A stretch of 64,000 bases of DNA. It comes from CAVVZJ01 sp963752755 (GTDB lineage Bacteria; Planctomycetota; Planctomycetia; Isosphaerales; Isosphaeraceae). How positions within the stretch are numbered: position 1 is the first letter of the stretch; every line of letters begins with the position of its first letter. Where the stretch lies: positions 248,001-312,000 of the forward strand of contig CAVVZJ010000004.1 of assembly GCA_963752755.1 (NCBI GenBank). Reading direction: 5' to 3'. Below are positions 41,134-50,170 of the stretch, one piece after another. The translations under genes were made by a program, and so were the position numbers. The notes below the pieces were generated by a model, which was not told the DNA's origin, searched no databases, and saw nothing but the letters and a program-made list of their open reading frames with translations.

Positions 41134-42473
41134 ATGGCCGATGAACGCCGCCCGTCGCGTCGAGACTTCCTCCAAAACGCTGGCGTAGCGATGGCGATCT
41201 CGCGGGTCGGCACGGCGGCCGTCGCGGCCGTCCAGGAAGACCCTGCCGGCGACTTCCTCCTCAGGAGCCAGCCCAAGCCGGAGCCGCGGATCATCCTTCC
41301 GACCGATGCGTTGCCGAAACCCGACGGCCCCAGGAAGAGGATCGCGGCCATCACGACGGCCTATTTCAAGTACTCGCACGCCGACGACATCATCACCAAG
41401 TTCATCGAGGGGTATGCCGTCGCCGAGCGGACTCATACGCCCCACTGCGAGGTCGTGAGCCTGGCGATCGAGCAGTTCCCCAAGAGCGATATCGGCCGGG
41501 GCCTGGCCGCTCGCTACGGCATCCCGCTGTTCGACTCGCCCACGGAGGCGCTGACGCGGGGCGGCCCGAAGCTCGATGTCGATGGGGTGCTCCTGATCGG
41601 CGAGCACGGCGATTACCCAATCAATGACAAGGGGCAGCAACTCTACCCCCGACGCCGGCTGTTCGCCGAGATCGTCGAGACCTTCCGGCGCTCGGGCGCA
41701 GCGTGCCGGTCTACAACGACAAGCACTTCGCCTACTCCTGGGACGACGCCGAGTGGATGTACCGCCAATCACGCGAACTGGGCTTCCCGATGATGGCCGG
41801 CTCCAGCGTGCCGGTCGCCTGGCGACGGCCGCCGCTGGCGTTCCGGACGGGCATCCCGCTCGAAGGGGCGCTGGCCGTCGGCTTCGGCGGACTCGAGGCT
41901 TATGGATTCCACACGTTGGAATTACTTCAGACCTTCGTCGAGCGGCGGCGGGGCACGGTGACCGGTGTGGATGCCGTCACTTGCCTGGAGGGCCGGGCGG
42001 CCTGGGAGGCTGCGGAAGAAGGGCTCTGGAGGGCCGACTTGCTCCCGGTCGCCTTGCGACACGTCCCGGCCGGCGAGGACTTGCCGAAGGACGTGGCGGC
42101 CTGGCGCCGGGCCGACCCGGAGGCGGCCGTCTTCCTCGTCGAGTACGCCGACGGCTTCCGCGCGACGGCGTATGTGGCGCGACGGCTGGTCGCCGAGTTC
42201 GCCTTCGCCGCTCGTGTCTCCGGCCGTCCCGAGCCGGTCGGGACCTGGTGCGAGCTGAACAAGCCCCAGCGCGACCACTTCAGCTTCCTCTGCAATCACA
42301 TCGAGGTCATGTTCCGCACCGGCCGGCCCAGCTACCCGGTCGAGAGGACGTACCTGGTAACCGGAGTCCTCGCCGCGCTCATGGACTCTCGGGCCCAGGG
42401 CGGCCTGCGCGTGAGGACTCCGTACCTCCGCGACATCCGCTACGACCCCGCCCCGGAGGGGACGGCTCCCTGA
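41134..42473 (+). CDS. Tat-exported protein of unknown function (one frame break)
   Basis: The N-terminus MADERRPSRRDFLQNAGVAMA is a twin-arginine signal (RRDFLQ). Conserved-looking stretches are KRIAAITTAYFKYSHADDI, GVLLIGEHGDYPINDKGQQL and YPRRRLFAEIVETFRRSG. After a base loss near 41703 the protein continues PVYNDKHFAYSWDDAEWMYR, LELLQTFVERRRGTVTGVDAV and ends DIRYDPAPEGTAP. The length would be about 446 residues, as for a family often seen beside oxidoreductases in planctomycetes. No catalytic motif is recognised. It is probably a periplasmic partner of the metabolic island. Confidence 0.7.
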
Positions 42474-42777
42474 CGGAGCCGCTCGCCGATTCACCGCTCC
42501 GACCGAGGCCGAACACATCCACGGCGACTTGCACCGGGCCGCGGGGGTGTGGCGCACGGAGACCGGTCACCGCACAAGGTTACCTTCGTCGCCATCAAGG
42601 CCGCAGAGATCCTCTCACAGGGGTGATCGGGTCGAAGGGATACCATGAGACGGCGCCGTCCCCGACGGCCCGTCCGCGGTCGAAATACCGGTCATCGGCG
42701 TCAAGCCGTTCTCCTGAGCCTGAGGTTTTCTCTGGACACTCTTCTGGTCGATATAGACCCTGAAAGGAGTGTCCGAG

Positions 42778-43113
42778 ATGACCACGAACTCCAAGACTGC
42801 CGGCAACGAGCGAGGCCGGTTCTCGGCCAAGCGGAAGACCGAGGCCGTCCTCCGCCTCTTGCGGGGCGAGGACCTGGAGACCACCTCCCGGCAACTCGGC
42901 GTCACCGCCGCCCCCCTCTCCTCCTGGCGGGATGCCTTCCTCGACGGCGGCACGGCGGCCCTGAAGAGCCGACCGACCGATGACCGGGACGAGGTCATCG
43001 CCCGGCTGCAGGCCAAGGTCGGCCAGCTCACGATGGATAACGAGCGGCTCGACCAGAAGTGCCAGCACCTGGAGGCCGGTTGCCCTTTTGCGTCGAGGAG
43101 GCGGAGCGGTTGA
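42778..43113 (+). CDS. IS3 OrfA (helix-turn-helix and leucine zipper)
   Basis: 111 residues. The HTH region is RKTEAVLRLLRGEDLETTSRQLG and the coiled coil is VIARLQAKVGQLTMDNERLDQK. It binds the ends of the element. The stop TGA overlaps a TTG start for OrfB (TTGA). The GTG nine bases upstream is an alternative start. Confidence 0.8.
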   Translation: MTTNSKTAGNERGRFSAKRKTEAVLRLLRGEDLETTSRQLGVTAAPLSSWRDAFLDGGTAALKSRPTDDRDEVIARLQAKVGQLTMDNERLDQKCQHLEAGCPFASRRRSG

Positions 43114-44018
43114 GCCGAACCGCCTCCCCCGGCACCGGCACGCCCTACGGGGTGCAGCGGGTCTGCCGCATCTTCGGCATCGCCCGCTCCACCGCCTACT
43201 ACCTCAAGGCCCGGGAGGCCGTCCCGCCGGAGCAGCGGCCCGTGCCCAGGAAGCGGGGACCGGTGGGGCCGTGCTCGGATCACGAACTGGTCGGCCACAT
43301 CCGCCGGGTCCTGTCCGAGAGCCCGTTCCACGGCGAGGGCTATCGCAAGGTCTGGGCCCGCCTGCGACACCAGGGTGTTCGGACCTCGCAGGAGCGGATC
43401 CGGAGGCTGATGCGGGAGCATGGCCTCCAGGCCCCACGCCGGGGTGGCCACCCGCACGGCCCGAAAGCCCACGACGGCACGATCACCACCGAGCGGCCCG
43501 ACGTGATGTGGGGCACCGACATGACCACGACGGTGACGACCGAGGAGGGCCTGGTGCACGTCTTCGTGGCGGTGGACCACGGCACCTGCGAGTGCATCGG
43601 GTTGCATGCGGCGAAGTCAGGGGACCGGTTCGAGGCGTTGGAGCCGATCCGACAGGGAGTGCGGGAGCACTTCGGCGGCTTCGAGGAGGGCGTCGCCCAG
43701 GGCCTGGCGATCCGCCACGACCACGGCAGTGCGTACATGAGTCACGACTTCCGACACGAACTGGAGTTCCTGGGGATGACCCGTTCGCCGAGCTTCGTGC
43801 GGGAGCCCGAGGGCCATGGCTGTGCCGAGCGGTTCATCCGCACGCTCAAGGAGAATCTGCTCTGGGTGCGGACGTTCACCACGGTGGAGGAGTGGGTCGA
43901 GGCGTTACGGGAATTCAAGCGGACGTACAACGAGCCGTGGCTGATCGGTCGTCACGGTCATCGGCCACCGGGCCAGGTCCGGCGTGACTTCGTCGATGGC
44001 CTGGCCGCAGCGGCGTGA
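43110..44018 (+). CDS. IS3 OrfB, rve-type integrase/transposase
   Basis: From TTG 43110 (LSRTASPGTGTPYGVQRV), about 302 residues. The HTH_21 region is YLKAREAV ... FHGEGYRKVWARLRHQGVRTS. The catalytic core has Asp in RPDVMWGTDMTTTVTTEEG, Asp in LAIRHDHGSAYMSHDF and Glu in HGCAERFIRTLKENLLW. The gene is intact. Coupled or frameshift translation with OrfA is expected from the TTGA overlap. Confidence 0.85.
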   Translation: MSRTASPGTGTPYGVQRVCRIFGIARSTAYYLKAREAVPPEQRPVPRKRGPVGPCSDHELVGHIRRVLSESPFHGEGYRKVWARLRHQGVRTSQERIRRLMREHGLQAPRRGGHPHGPKAHDGTITTERPDVMWGTDMTTTVTTEEGLVHVFVAVDHGTCECIGLHAAKSGDRFEALEPIRQGVREHFGGFEEGVAQGLAIRHDHGSAYMSHDFRHELEFLGMTRSPSFVREPEGHGCAERFIRTLKENLLWVRTFTTVEEWVEALREFKRTYNEPWLIGRHGHRPPGQVRRDFVDGLAAAA

Positions 44019-44052
44019 TACGATCAAGTAACCGTCCAGAGAACCCAAAGGC

Positions 44053-44330
44053 GATACACCGGTCAGCTTGGTCAGCACTCGAGCAAGCTGCTAGAGAAAC
44101 ATCGGCCGGGACGTCGACGATCGCAGGAAGACAGCGACGTTGGCCTCCGGAATGTCCACTCCTTCGTTGAACTGGTCGACGACCAGTGCCGCACGGAGTG
44201 TTCCGGAGCGGAAGGCGGCCATCCGATCGTCCCGGACTTTGGCCGGTAGCCTGCAGTGGATCGGCGCCGAATCCGGCATGAACTTCGTCAGCCAGTTGGC
44301 ATAGGCCACGGAGGCTGGTGGCCTGCTCCC
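44053..44330 (-). pseudogene. Superfamily II helicase fragment (C-terminal helicase domain)
   Basis: The readable frame (44091-44309) gives YANWLTKFMPDSAPIHCRLP, AAFRSGTLRAALVVDQFNEGVDIPEANVAVFLRSSTSRPMFL. VDQFNEGVDIPE and FLRSSTSRPMFL are helicase motifs V and VI of type III restriction/DEAD-like enzymes, but the expected QQLGRG continuation is cut off by the IS3 element. The upstream part is missing at the next IS3. Such helicases occur in restriction and defence loci, but nothing else of one remains. Confidence 0.6.
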
Positions 44331-44339
44331 CGCAGGCTG

Positions 44340-45162
44340 GTCCAGCCGATATGAGAGTCATTCTCGCCCGACAGGGCAGGAGGACTCCCGAGGAAACGCA
44401 TCCGCCACTCGCCCGAGCAGATCATCCGCAAGCTCCGTGAGGCCGACGCCGAGCTGGCCAAGGGCATCCCCATCCCCGAGGTCTGCAAGGCCCTGGGCAT
44501 CGCCGAGAATACCTACTACCGCGGGCGCAACCAGTTCGGCGGCATCAAGGCCGACGAGATGAAGCGTCTCAAGGAACTGGAGAAGGAGAACGCCCGGCTC
44601 AAGGCCCTGGTCGCCGACCTGGCCCTGGACAAGGCGATCCTCAAGGAGGCCGCCCGGGGAAACTCGTGAGCCCGACCCGGAGGCGAGAGGCCGTCGCCAA
44701 GGCGATGGCCTCTTTCCAGATCTCCGAGCGTCGGGCCTGCCGAGCCCTGGGCGTGCCCCGGTCGAGCCAGCGGTACGAGGGGGCCCAACGAGAACGAGAG
44801 GAAGAGTTGTTGTTGCGGATCAGGGCGTTGGCCCGAGAAAACCCCCGCTATGGCTACCGTCGGATCAAGGCCCTGCTGGTGCGGGAGGGGTGGGCGGTCA
44901 ACCTCAAGCGAGTCCACCGGCTCTGGCGTCGTGAGGGCCTGAAGGTGCCGCAGATCCAGCGGAAGCGCCGTCGGCTGGGGCAGAGCGAGAACGGCTGCGG
45001 CCGCCGCCGGTCCGAGCGTCCGAATCACGTCTGGAGCTACGACTTCATCCACGACCAGACGGCCGACGGGCGGGGCCTGAAGCTGCTGCCGGTGGTCGAC
45101 GAGTTCACCCGGGAATGCCTGACGATCGAGGTGGAGCGGCACCTGACGGCGAAGGGATGTGG
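44340..45162 (+). mobile_element. Second IS3-family element, 3' end deleted
   Basis: OrfA (about 44400-44669) reads RHSPEQIIRKLREADAELAKG and LKELEKENARLKALVADLALDKAIL without a clear ATG. OrfB follows but stops at 45162, where another IS begins. The rest of OrfB is not found on the far side of that IS, so an adjacent deletion or recombination removed it. The left end near 44340 is approximate. Confidence 0.7.
44666..45162 (+). pseudogene. Truncated IS3 OrfB
   Basis: The frame from GTG 44666 encodes SPTRRREAVAKAMASFQISE, NPRYGYRRIKALLVREGWAV and RPNHVWSYDFIHDQTADGRG, with the first catalytic Asp. It ends after EVERHLTAKG where the following IS inserts. The second Asp and the Glu are absent, so it is inactive. 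Confidence 0.78.
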
Positions 45163-46539
45163 CTGCTTATCACGGATTTTGGGGAGGGCACCGGATGTCC
45201 ATGTCACCCCGTCCGATGGCGGCTATGCTGAGGGTCACGGATCTCCGCCTCGTGAGCCATCAGCAGGGACGACGCCATGCCGGCCGCCGACCCCACGTTC
45301 CCGCCCGTCCGGGGACAGAAGACCCTCTGGATCCCCTGCTCCCAGCAGCAGTATGAGCCGATCGCAGGCGATCCCGAGCGGTTCCGGGAGTCTCTGGACC
45401 AGCAGATCGAGGCTCATCCGGAGCTGTTCCCAGCCGAGATCCGGCGGGGCTACCGCATGAAGGATACCTACACCTCCCGCAAGACCGGCTGGAGGCTCCG
45501 GCGGATCGACCTCCGCAACAGCCAGAGCTCCCTGGTCCGTCCCTCGTTCCTGATGCCCTCCTTGACCGGGCGGACCGAGGACGTGCAGGCCCCCCTTTTC
45601 TCCGCAAGTTCGCCGGGCCCGACTGGGCCCTGACCGAGGTCTTCGGGCGGGACCCGAGGTCCTGGCCTCGCCTGGAACGCTCCCTGGGGCGATCCAGCCT
45701 GGTCGGGACCACCGTCAAGGCCCCCGAGCGGTGGCCCGGTCATCTGGTCGCCGACGAGAAGCACACGACCCTCGGCAGCGAGAAGGTCTAGCTGGCGGCC
45801 ACCGCCGGCGGCGGGTGCTGCCTGGGCCTGGCGTTGGCCGAGAGGGCCGACCAGGACGAGTTGACGAGGGCCTACGGCGTGTTCCGGGATGCGGCCCGGG
45901 ACCTGGACCCGGCGTACCGGCCCCGGACCGTCAACACCGACGGCTGGGCCGCCACGCAGGCGGCCTGGCCGGCGTTCTTCCAGGGGGTCACGATCATCCT
46001 CGGCTTCCTGCATGCGTTCCTGAAGATCCGGGAGCGGGCCCAGCCCTTGAAGGAGACCTTCGATGCGCTGCGGGAGCGGGTCTGGGAGGCGTATCACGCC
46101 CCGGATGCCCGCACCGTCTCGCAGCGGCTCCGCCGGCGGCGGGAGTGGGCCGTGAAGCATCTCGACAAGCCGATCGTGCGAGAAAAGGTCCGGTCGTTGT
46201 GCGAGAAGCGTGGGGCGTTTGTCGTGGCCTACGCCCATCCCGGCTGCCGTCGGACGAGTAAGCCGGTGGACCGGTTATTGCGACGGCTCGACTACCGCCT
46301 GTCCTGCACGCAGCACCGGCACGGCAAGACGGCGGCGGCTGAGCAGGGGTGGCGAGGTTGGGCGTTGCTCCACAACTTCGCCCCGATGTGCCCAGGGACG
46401 GTCCGGGAGACTCCCGAGTTGAGGAGCCCGGCGGAACGGCTCAATGGGAAGCGGTATCACCCCGAGTGGCTCCAGAACCTGCTGATCTCGGCCTCACTCG
46501 GAGGATACCGCAGGGCTCCCCGAAATCCGTGATAAGCAG
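45163..46539 (+). mobile_element. Unclassified IS with CTGCTTATCACGGATTT terminal repeats
   Basis: CTGCTTATCACGGATTTTGGGGAG at the left matches the inverse of the right end (46516-46539) with one mismatch. The flanks (truncated IS3 OrfB and truncated PPK2) share no target duplication, so the two ends now join unrelated DNA. Confidence 0.75.
45277..46532 (+). pseudogene. Transposase of the unclassified IS (one frame break, one internal TAG)
   Basis: The first part MPAADPTFPPVRGQKTLWIP runs to about 45590, then continues in another frame as LRKFAGPDWALTEVFGRDPR. An in-frame TAG occurs after DEKHTTLGSEKV (45789), where a sense codon is expected. The last part has VNTDGWAATQAAWPAFFQGV and GFLHAFLKIRERAQPLKETF, with candidate catalytic Asp residues in VADEKHT and NTDGW. 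Family unknown to me; the copy is probably dead. Confidence 0.6.
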
Positions 46540-47061
46540 GAATTTCCAGTGCTTCTCCGGGCGGCACAGGCGCTCGAGGAACCGTCGCTTCTGCTCCTCC
46601 TTCGACACGTTCAGGAAGAACTTTAGCACGATGGTCCCGTTTTGGACCAGGTGCCGCTCGAAGTCGTTGATGTCCTGGTAACGTCGATGCCAGAACTTCT
46701 TGCCGAGCTTCGTCTCAGGCAGCCTCTGGGCGGCCAGGAGCTCGGGGTGGACCTTCTCGACGAGGACGTCTTCGTAGTAAGACCGGTTGAAGATCTCGAT
46801 TCGCCCGCGCTCGGGAAGACACCGCATGGATCGCCAGAGAAATGTGTGGTCCAGCTCCTCGGCCGACGGCTTCTTGAAGCTGAAGACCTGGCAGCCCTGG
46901 GGATTGATCCCGGACATGACGTGCTTGATCGTCCCGTCCTTGCCAGCGGCGTCCATAGCCTGCAGGACGATCAGCACGGCATACCGGTCGTCAGCATACA
47001 GCAAGTCCTGGGCTTGCGTTAGGTCCGCGAGGTTCTGGTCGAGGATCTGCCGGGCCCGCTC
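46540..47061 (-). pseudogene. Polyphosphate kinase 2 fragment cut at both ends by IS elements
   Basis: The frame gives QILDQNLADLTQAQDLLYAD, RYAVLIVLQAMDAAGKDGTI (Walker A-like GxDAAGKDG), HVMSGINPQGCQVFSFKKPS, RGRIEIFNRSYYEDVLVEKV (Walker B/NRSYYED) and ERLCRPEKHWKF. These are PPK2 signatures. The C-terminal lid and end are missing at 46540, and the N-terminus is missing at 47061, where ISAs1 starts. It is non-functional as it stands. Confidence 0.8.
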
Positions 47062-48348
47062 CAGGGCCGGGCGCCACTTTTATGACGATTTGGCAAACTC
47101 TGCGGTCTTGCGCCGCTCGTCGGACCGGGTCTACCGACCACCGGGTCGTGAACCCGACCCGGGGGTCGGAGGTCGGCGATGGCGAGCCCCCGCAGCAGGC
47201 GGGACGAGATCGGGGAGTCCTTCTCCGCCCTGGAGGACCCACGCTCCCCCCGCAACCGGCGGCACCCCCGGCCCGGCGTCCTGGTCCTCGCCGTCCTGGC
47301 GGTCCTCGCCGGCGCCGCCGGGCCCACCGCCATCGCCCGCTGGGCCGAGGGCCAGGCCGAACTCCTCACCGGCCGGCTCGACCGGCCCCACGGCATCCCC
47401 GGCCAGGACGTCGTCCGTCGCGTCCTGATGCGGCTCAAGCCCGGGGCCGTCGCGGCCGCCTTCCACGCCTGGATCGCCCGCCTCCGCGGCGAGGCCATCG
47501 CCGAGACGGGCGTCGATCGCCCGGTCATCGCCCTCGACGGCCAGACGGCCCGCCGCAGCCACGACGCGAAGAACGACCGCGGCGTCCTGCACGTCGTCAC
47601 CGCCTGGGCCGGCGAGTCCGGGTTGGCCCGGGGACAGGAGGTCGGTGCCGAGAAGTCCCACGAGATCACCGCGATCCCCGAGCGGCGGAAGAGCAGCGAC
47701 GTCCGGGCCGGCATCGTCACGAGCGACGCCATGGGGGCCCAGAAGGCGATCGCCGCGGCGGTCATCGGCGGCCAGGCCGACTCCGTCCTGGCCCTGAAGC
47801 GGAATCCCGAGTCGTTGCCCGCGGCGGTCATCGAGCCCATCGACGAGCGACTCGACGACGCCATCGGGACGGCCCAGGAACTCACGACGACCGATCGCGG
47901 TCCCGGCCGCCAGGAACAGCGGACCTCCCTGCCGCTGCCGGTTCCCGAGGGCCGGCCGGGTCCGGCCGAATGGAAGCGGCGGAAGTCGGTCGGCGTGGTG
48001 ACGTCGCGGCGGCGGGCGGGCGGGGAGCAGAGCCTCGCGGTCCGCTACGATCTCAGCCGCCTGCCGGTGGACTTGGACCGGTTCGCCCGGGCGGTGCGCG
48101 GCCCCTGGTCGGTGGAGAACGCGGGCCACTGGACCCTCGAGGTGACGTTCCGCGAGGACGAATCGCGGATCCGCGAGCGGGGGCTCGGGGCGAACATCCC
48201 CTGGCTCGACCGCTTCACCCTCTCGATCCTCAAGCCACACCCCGACCGTCGCATGAGCCTCGTCAGGAAGCGCCGAAGCTGCGGATGGAGCGAGGGGTTC
48301 CTCATGGATGTCATTACCGCATTAACATGTTAGTGTGCGCCGGCCCTG
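47062..48348 (+). mobile_element. ISAs1-family element (copy A)
   Basis: The ends CAGGGCCGGGCGCCAC (47062) and the inverse CAGGGCCGGCGCACAC (48348) are the terminal repeats. The flanking genes differ (PPK2 on the left, beta-propeller on the right) and no target duplication is seen, so the element marks a rearrangement junction. Confidence 0.8.
47179..48333 (+). CDS. ISAs1-family transposase (copy A)
   Basis: 384 residues. The N-terminal DDE_Tnp_1-associated domain is FSALEDPRSPRNRRHPRPGV. The catalytic core has VIALDGQTARRSHD (first Asp), GIVTSDAMGAQKAIAAAVI (second Asp) and WSVENAGHWTLEVTFREDES with the Glu of the 'HW ... D-x-x-F-x-ED' region. The gene is intact. It is a distant relative of copy B at 57425. 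Confidence 0.9.
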   Translation: MASPRSRRDEIGESFSALEDPRSPRNRRHPRPGVLVLAVLAVLAGAAGPTAIARWAEGQAELLTGRLDRPHGIPGQDVVRRVLMRLKPGAVAAAFHAWIARLRGEAIAETGVDRPVIALDGQTARRSHDAKNDRGVLHVVTAWAGESGLARGQEVGAEKSHEITAIPERRKSSDVRAGIVTSDAMGAQKAIAAAVIGGQADSVLALKRNPESLPAAVIEPIDERLDDAIGTAQELTTTDRGPGRQEQRTSLPLPVPEGRPGPAEWKRRKSVGVVTSRRRAGGEQSLAVRYDLSRLPVDLDRFARAVRGPWSVENAGHWTLEVTFREDESRIRERGLGANIPWLDRFTLSILKPHPDRRMSLVRKRRSCGWSEGFLMDVITALTC

Positions 48349-48650
48349 CGACGCGAACGGGATCGTTTGGGATCTCCAAACTGATCAGTTCGACTGGGGA
48401 GGTCCGGCGATCCTCCATGCCTATGCCGCCAACGACCTGAGCGACCAACTTTAAAGCAGTGCCAACAACTCCTCAGACCAGGCGGGAAGGGCTGTCAAGT
48501 TTGCCGTGCCACTCGTCGCAGGCGGCAAGGTGTTCGTGGGGACCGCAGGCGAACTTGACATCTACGGTTTGAAGTCGTCCAACGGCGGTGGCAGCTTTCC
48601 GACGACGGTGCCGACTTTGGCTCCCGGTGGGACGCAAGACTACCCACTAG
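48349..48650 (+). pseudogene. C-terminal end of a PQQ-like beta-propeller protein
   Basis: A continuous frame reads NGIVWDLQTDQFDWGGPAIL, HAYAANDLSDQL, then a TAA, then SSANNSSDQAGRAVKFAVPL and GGKVFVGTAGELDIYGL, ending GGTQDYP at the CTAG. This is the familiar last blade of PQQ-repeat proteins. ISAs1 removed the upstream part. The IS701-IS630-IS701 nest interrupts the final codons. With the nest removed, the frame continues LAAYFETIAP and stops at TAG 52894-52896. Confidence 0.72.
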
Positions 48651-50167
48651 TTTTACAGCAGCAGGTATTTCACGCCCTCGTGCCTGGCGTGCCAGGCCTT
48701 GTCATGTGAGGCCTTGGCGATCCTGTTCCGCCCCTCGTGGTAGTCCATCAGGGCGATCGCCTTCTCCACGGTCAGTTCCGCCTCGGAGAACGCCGACCTC
48801 AACAGCCGCACCGCCCGGTCCAGCGTCAGGCCCTTCGACTTTTTTTCAGACGCAGACGCGTCAACGTCACGAACAGGTGCGCCACCGCCACCAGCGCCAT
48901 GTGATGGTGCCACCCCACGTACGCCCGCGTCTCGTACTGCGCCATCCCCAGGTACGTCTTGGCCTCGCCGAAGTATTCCTCCACTCGGTGGCGCGTGCAG
49001 GCGACCAACGCCAGGACCTTCAAGGGCGTCTCGGCCCCGCCGTTGGAGATGTAGTACTTGACCTCGGGGATCGCCTCCAGCGACCGGCGGATCAGCAGCC
49101 ACACCGGTGGCCCCGGCTTCTGGTCGCGCATCGCCCACACCCGCACCGCCGCGAACTCGAACACCAGCGGCCCGCACGCCCCTTCGCGCACCTTCAGGGT
49201 CTGCCAGGCTTCGGCGGGCAGCCCCGCGGCTACCGCGGCCACGGACTTCACACCCTCCCGTGTCGGGCGCTTCGGCGGCTGGCCCCGGCCGCCGTACGCC
49301 GGCACGCACCCGGCCGGGTCCTCGGTCCAGACGGTCGTCGTCACCGGCACCTCGACCACGTACCGCTGCTCCAACTCGTCCATCGCCTCGTGGAAGTGCC
49401 CGGCCTTGCCGTACTCCTCGTCGGCGACCACCCAGTCCAGTCGCGTCTGACCGAGCACGACGACCCCGCGGACCAGTTCGGCAGCGATCCGGGCCTTGGG
49501 CCGGAAGGTCACGTCCTCGGGGATGTGCGCCTTGCCGCGCCGCGCCCGGGCCTCAGGCGTGTCCTCGCACCAGGGCTTGGGCAGGTAGAGCCGGTGGTCC
49601 AACAGCGCGGCCCCCGCGGGGGTAACGCCGACGAGGAAGACGCCGACCTGGCAGTTGTCTTCCTTGCCGAGCCGGCCGTTGTGCTGCCGGGCCACGCCCG
49701 CGGAGTGTACGCCCTGCTTGGCGAAGGCCGACTCGTCGATGACACCGACGACGCCGGCGGGCGACCCGGCCGCCGAGGGGACCAGCTCGCCGTCGAAGAC
49801 GGCCTGGAGTTCAGCCTGGACGTCGTCGTACTGCCAGGGGGCGCTGTTGATGAACTTCTGGAGGCCCGAGACATCGCCGTGGCCGACCAGGAGGGCGATC
49901 GGCTCGACGCTCTTGCGGTCGGGGCAGACCATCAGGCCCTTGACGTAGTCATAGGCATGGTCCTGAGCCTGCTCCTTACCGAAGAGCGGGGCGAACCGCT
50001 CGTGGAAGTCGACCAGTCGCTCGGCCGCGGCGCGCACGTCGTCCGGTGTCATGGAGGCTCCCTCCCGACATGAGGTGTTGGGGCGACGGGCCGGCCGGTC
50101 CTCGCGTGTTCAGTTCCCTATGATTCGATGTTACCAGAAACACCGCGGATTTGCTGCTGCTGTAAAA
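48651..50167 (-). mobile_element. IS701-family element, copy 1 (1517 bp)
   Basis: Bounded by TTTTACAGCAGCAG and its perfect inverse CTGCTGCTGTAAAA, with CTAG directly outside both ends. It is a near-identical inverted copy of 51348-52863. Confidence 0.88.
48653..50052 (-). CDS. IS701-family transposase, copy 1 (with likely -1 frameshift extension)
   Basis: From ATG 50052 (MTPDDVRAAAERLVDFHERF). The DDE_5 core includes VVGVIDESAFAKQGVHSAGV (first Asp), RQHNGRLGKEDNCQVGVFLV, LDWVVADEEYGKAGHFHEAM (second Asp) and RHRVEEYFGEAKTYLGMAQY (Glu). Frame 0 ends at 48826 after RLRLKKSRRA. At a run of seven A (48846-48840, coding strand) a -1 shift gives KKKSKGLTLDRAVRLLRSAF and a 59-residue tail ending GVKYLLL at TAA 48655-48653. 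The same tail is conserved in the divergent copy at 52897, which supports translation of the extension. The gene is intact. Confidence 0.88.
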
Positions 50168-50170
50168 CTA

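Larger units (their letters stand above)
42721..44048 (+). mobile_element. IS3-family element
   Basis: Ends TGAGGTTTTCTCTGGAC (left) and the inverse of GTCCAGAGAACCCAA (right) are imperfect inverted repeats sharing TTCTCTGGAC. They enclose OrfA and OrfB in the usual IS3 arrangement. The right end abuts a truncated helicase gene, which it appears to interrupt. Confidence 0.78.

Noticed and set aside
44053..44330. Defence or restriction system helicase
   Set aside because: Only motifs V-VI survive and no nuclease, methyltransferase or partner gene is adjacent, so a functioning system cannot be claimed.
46540..47061. Functional polyphosphate kinase
   Set aside because: PPK2 motifs are clear, but both ends are replaced by IS sequence, removing the start codon and the C-terminal segment.
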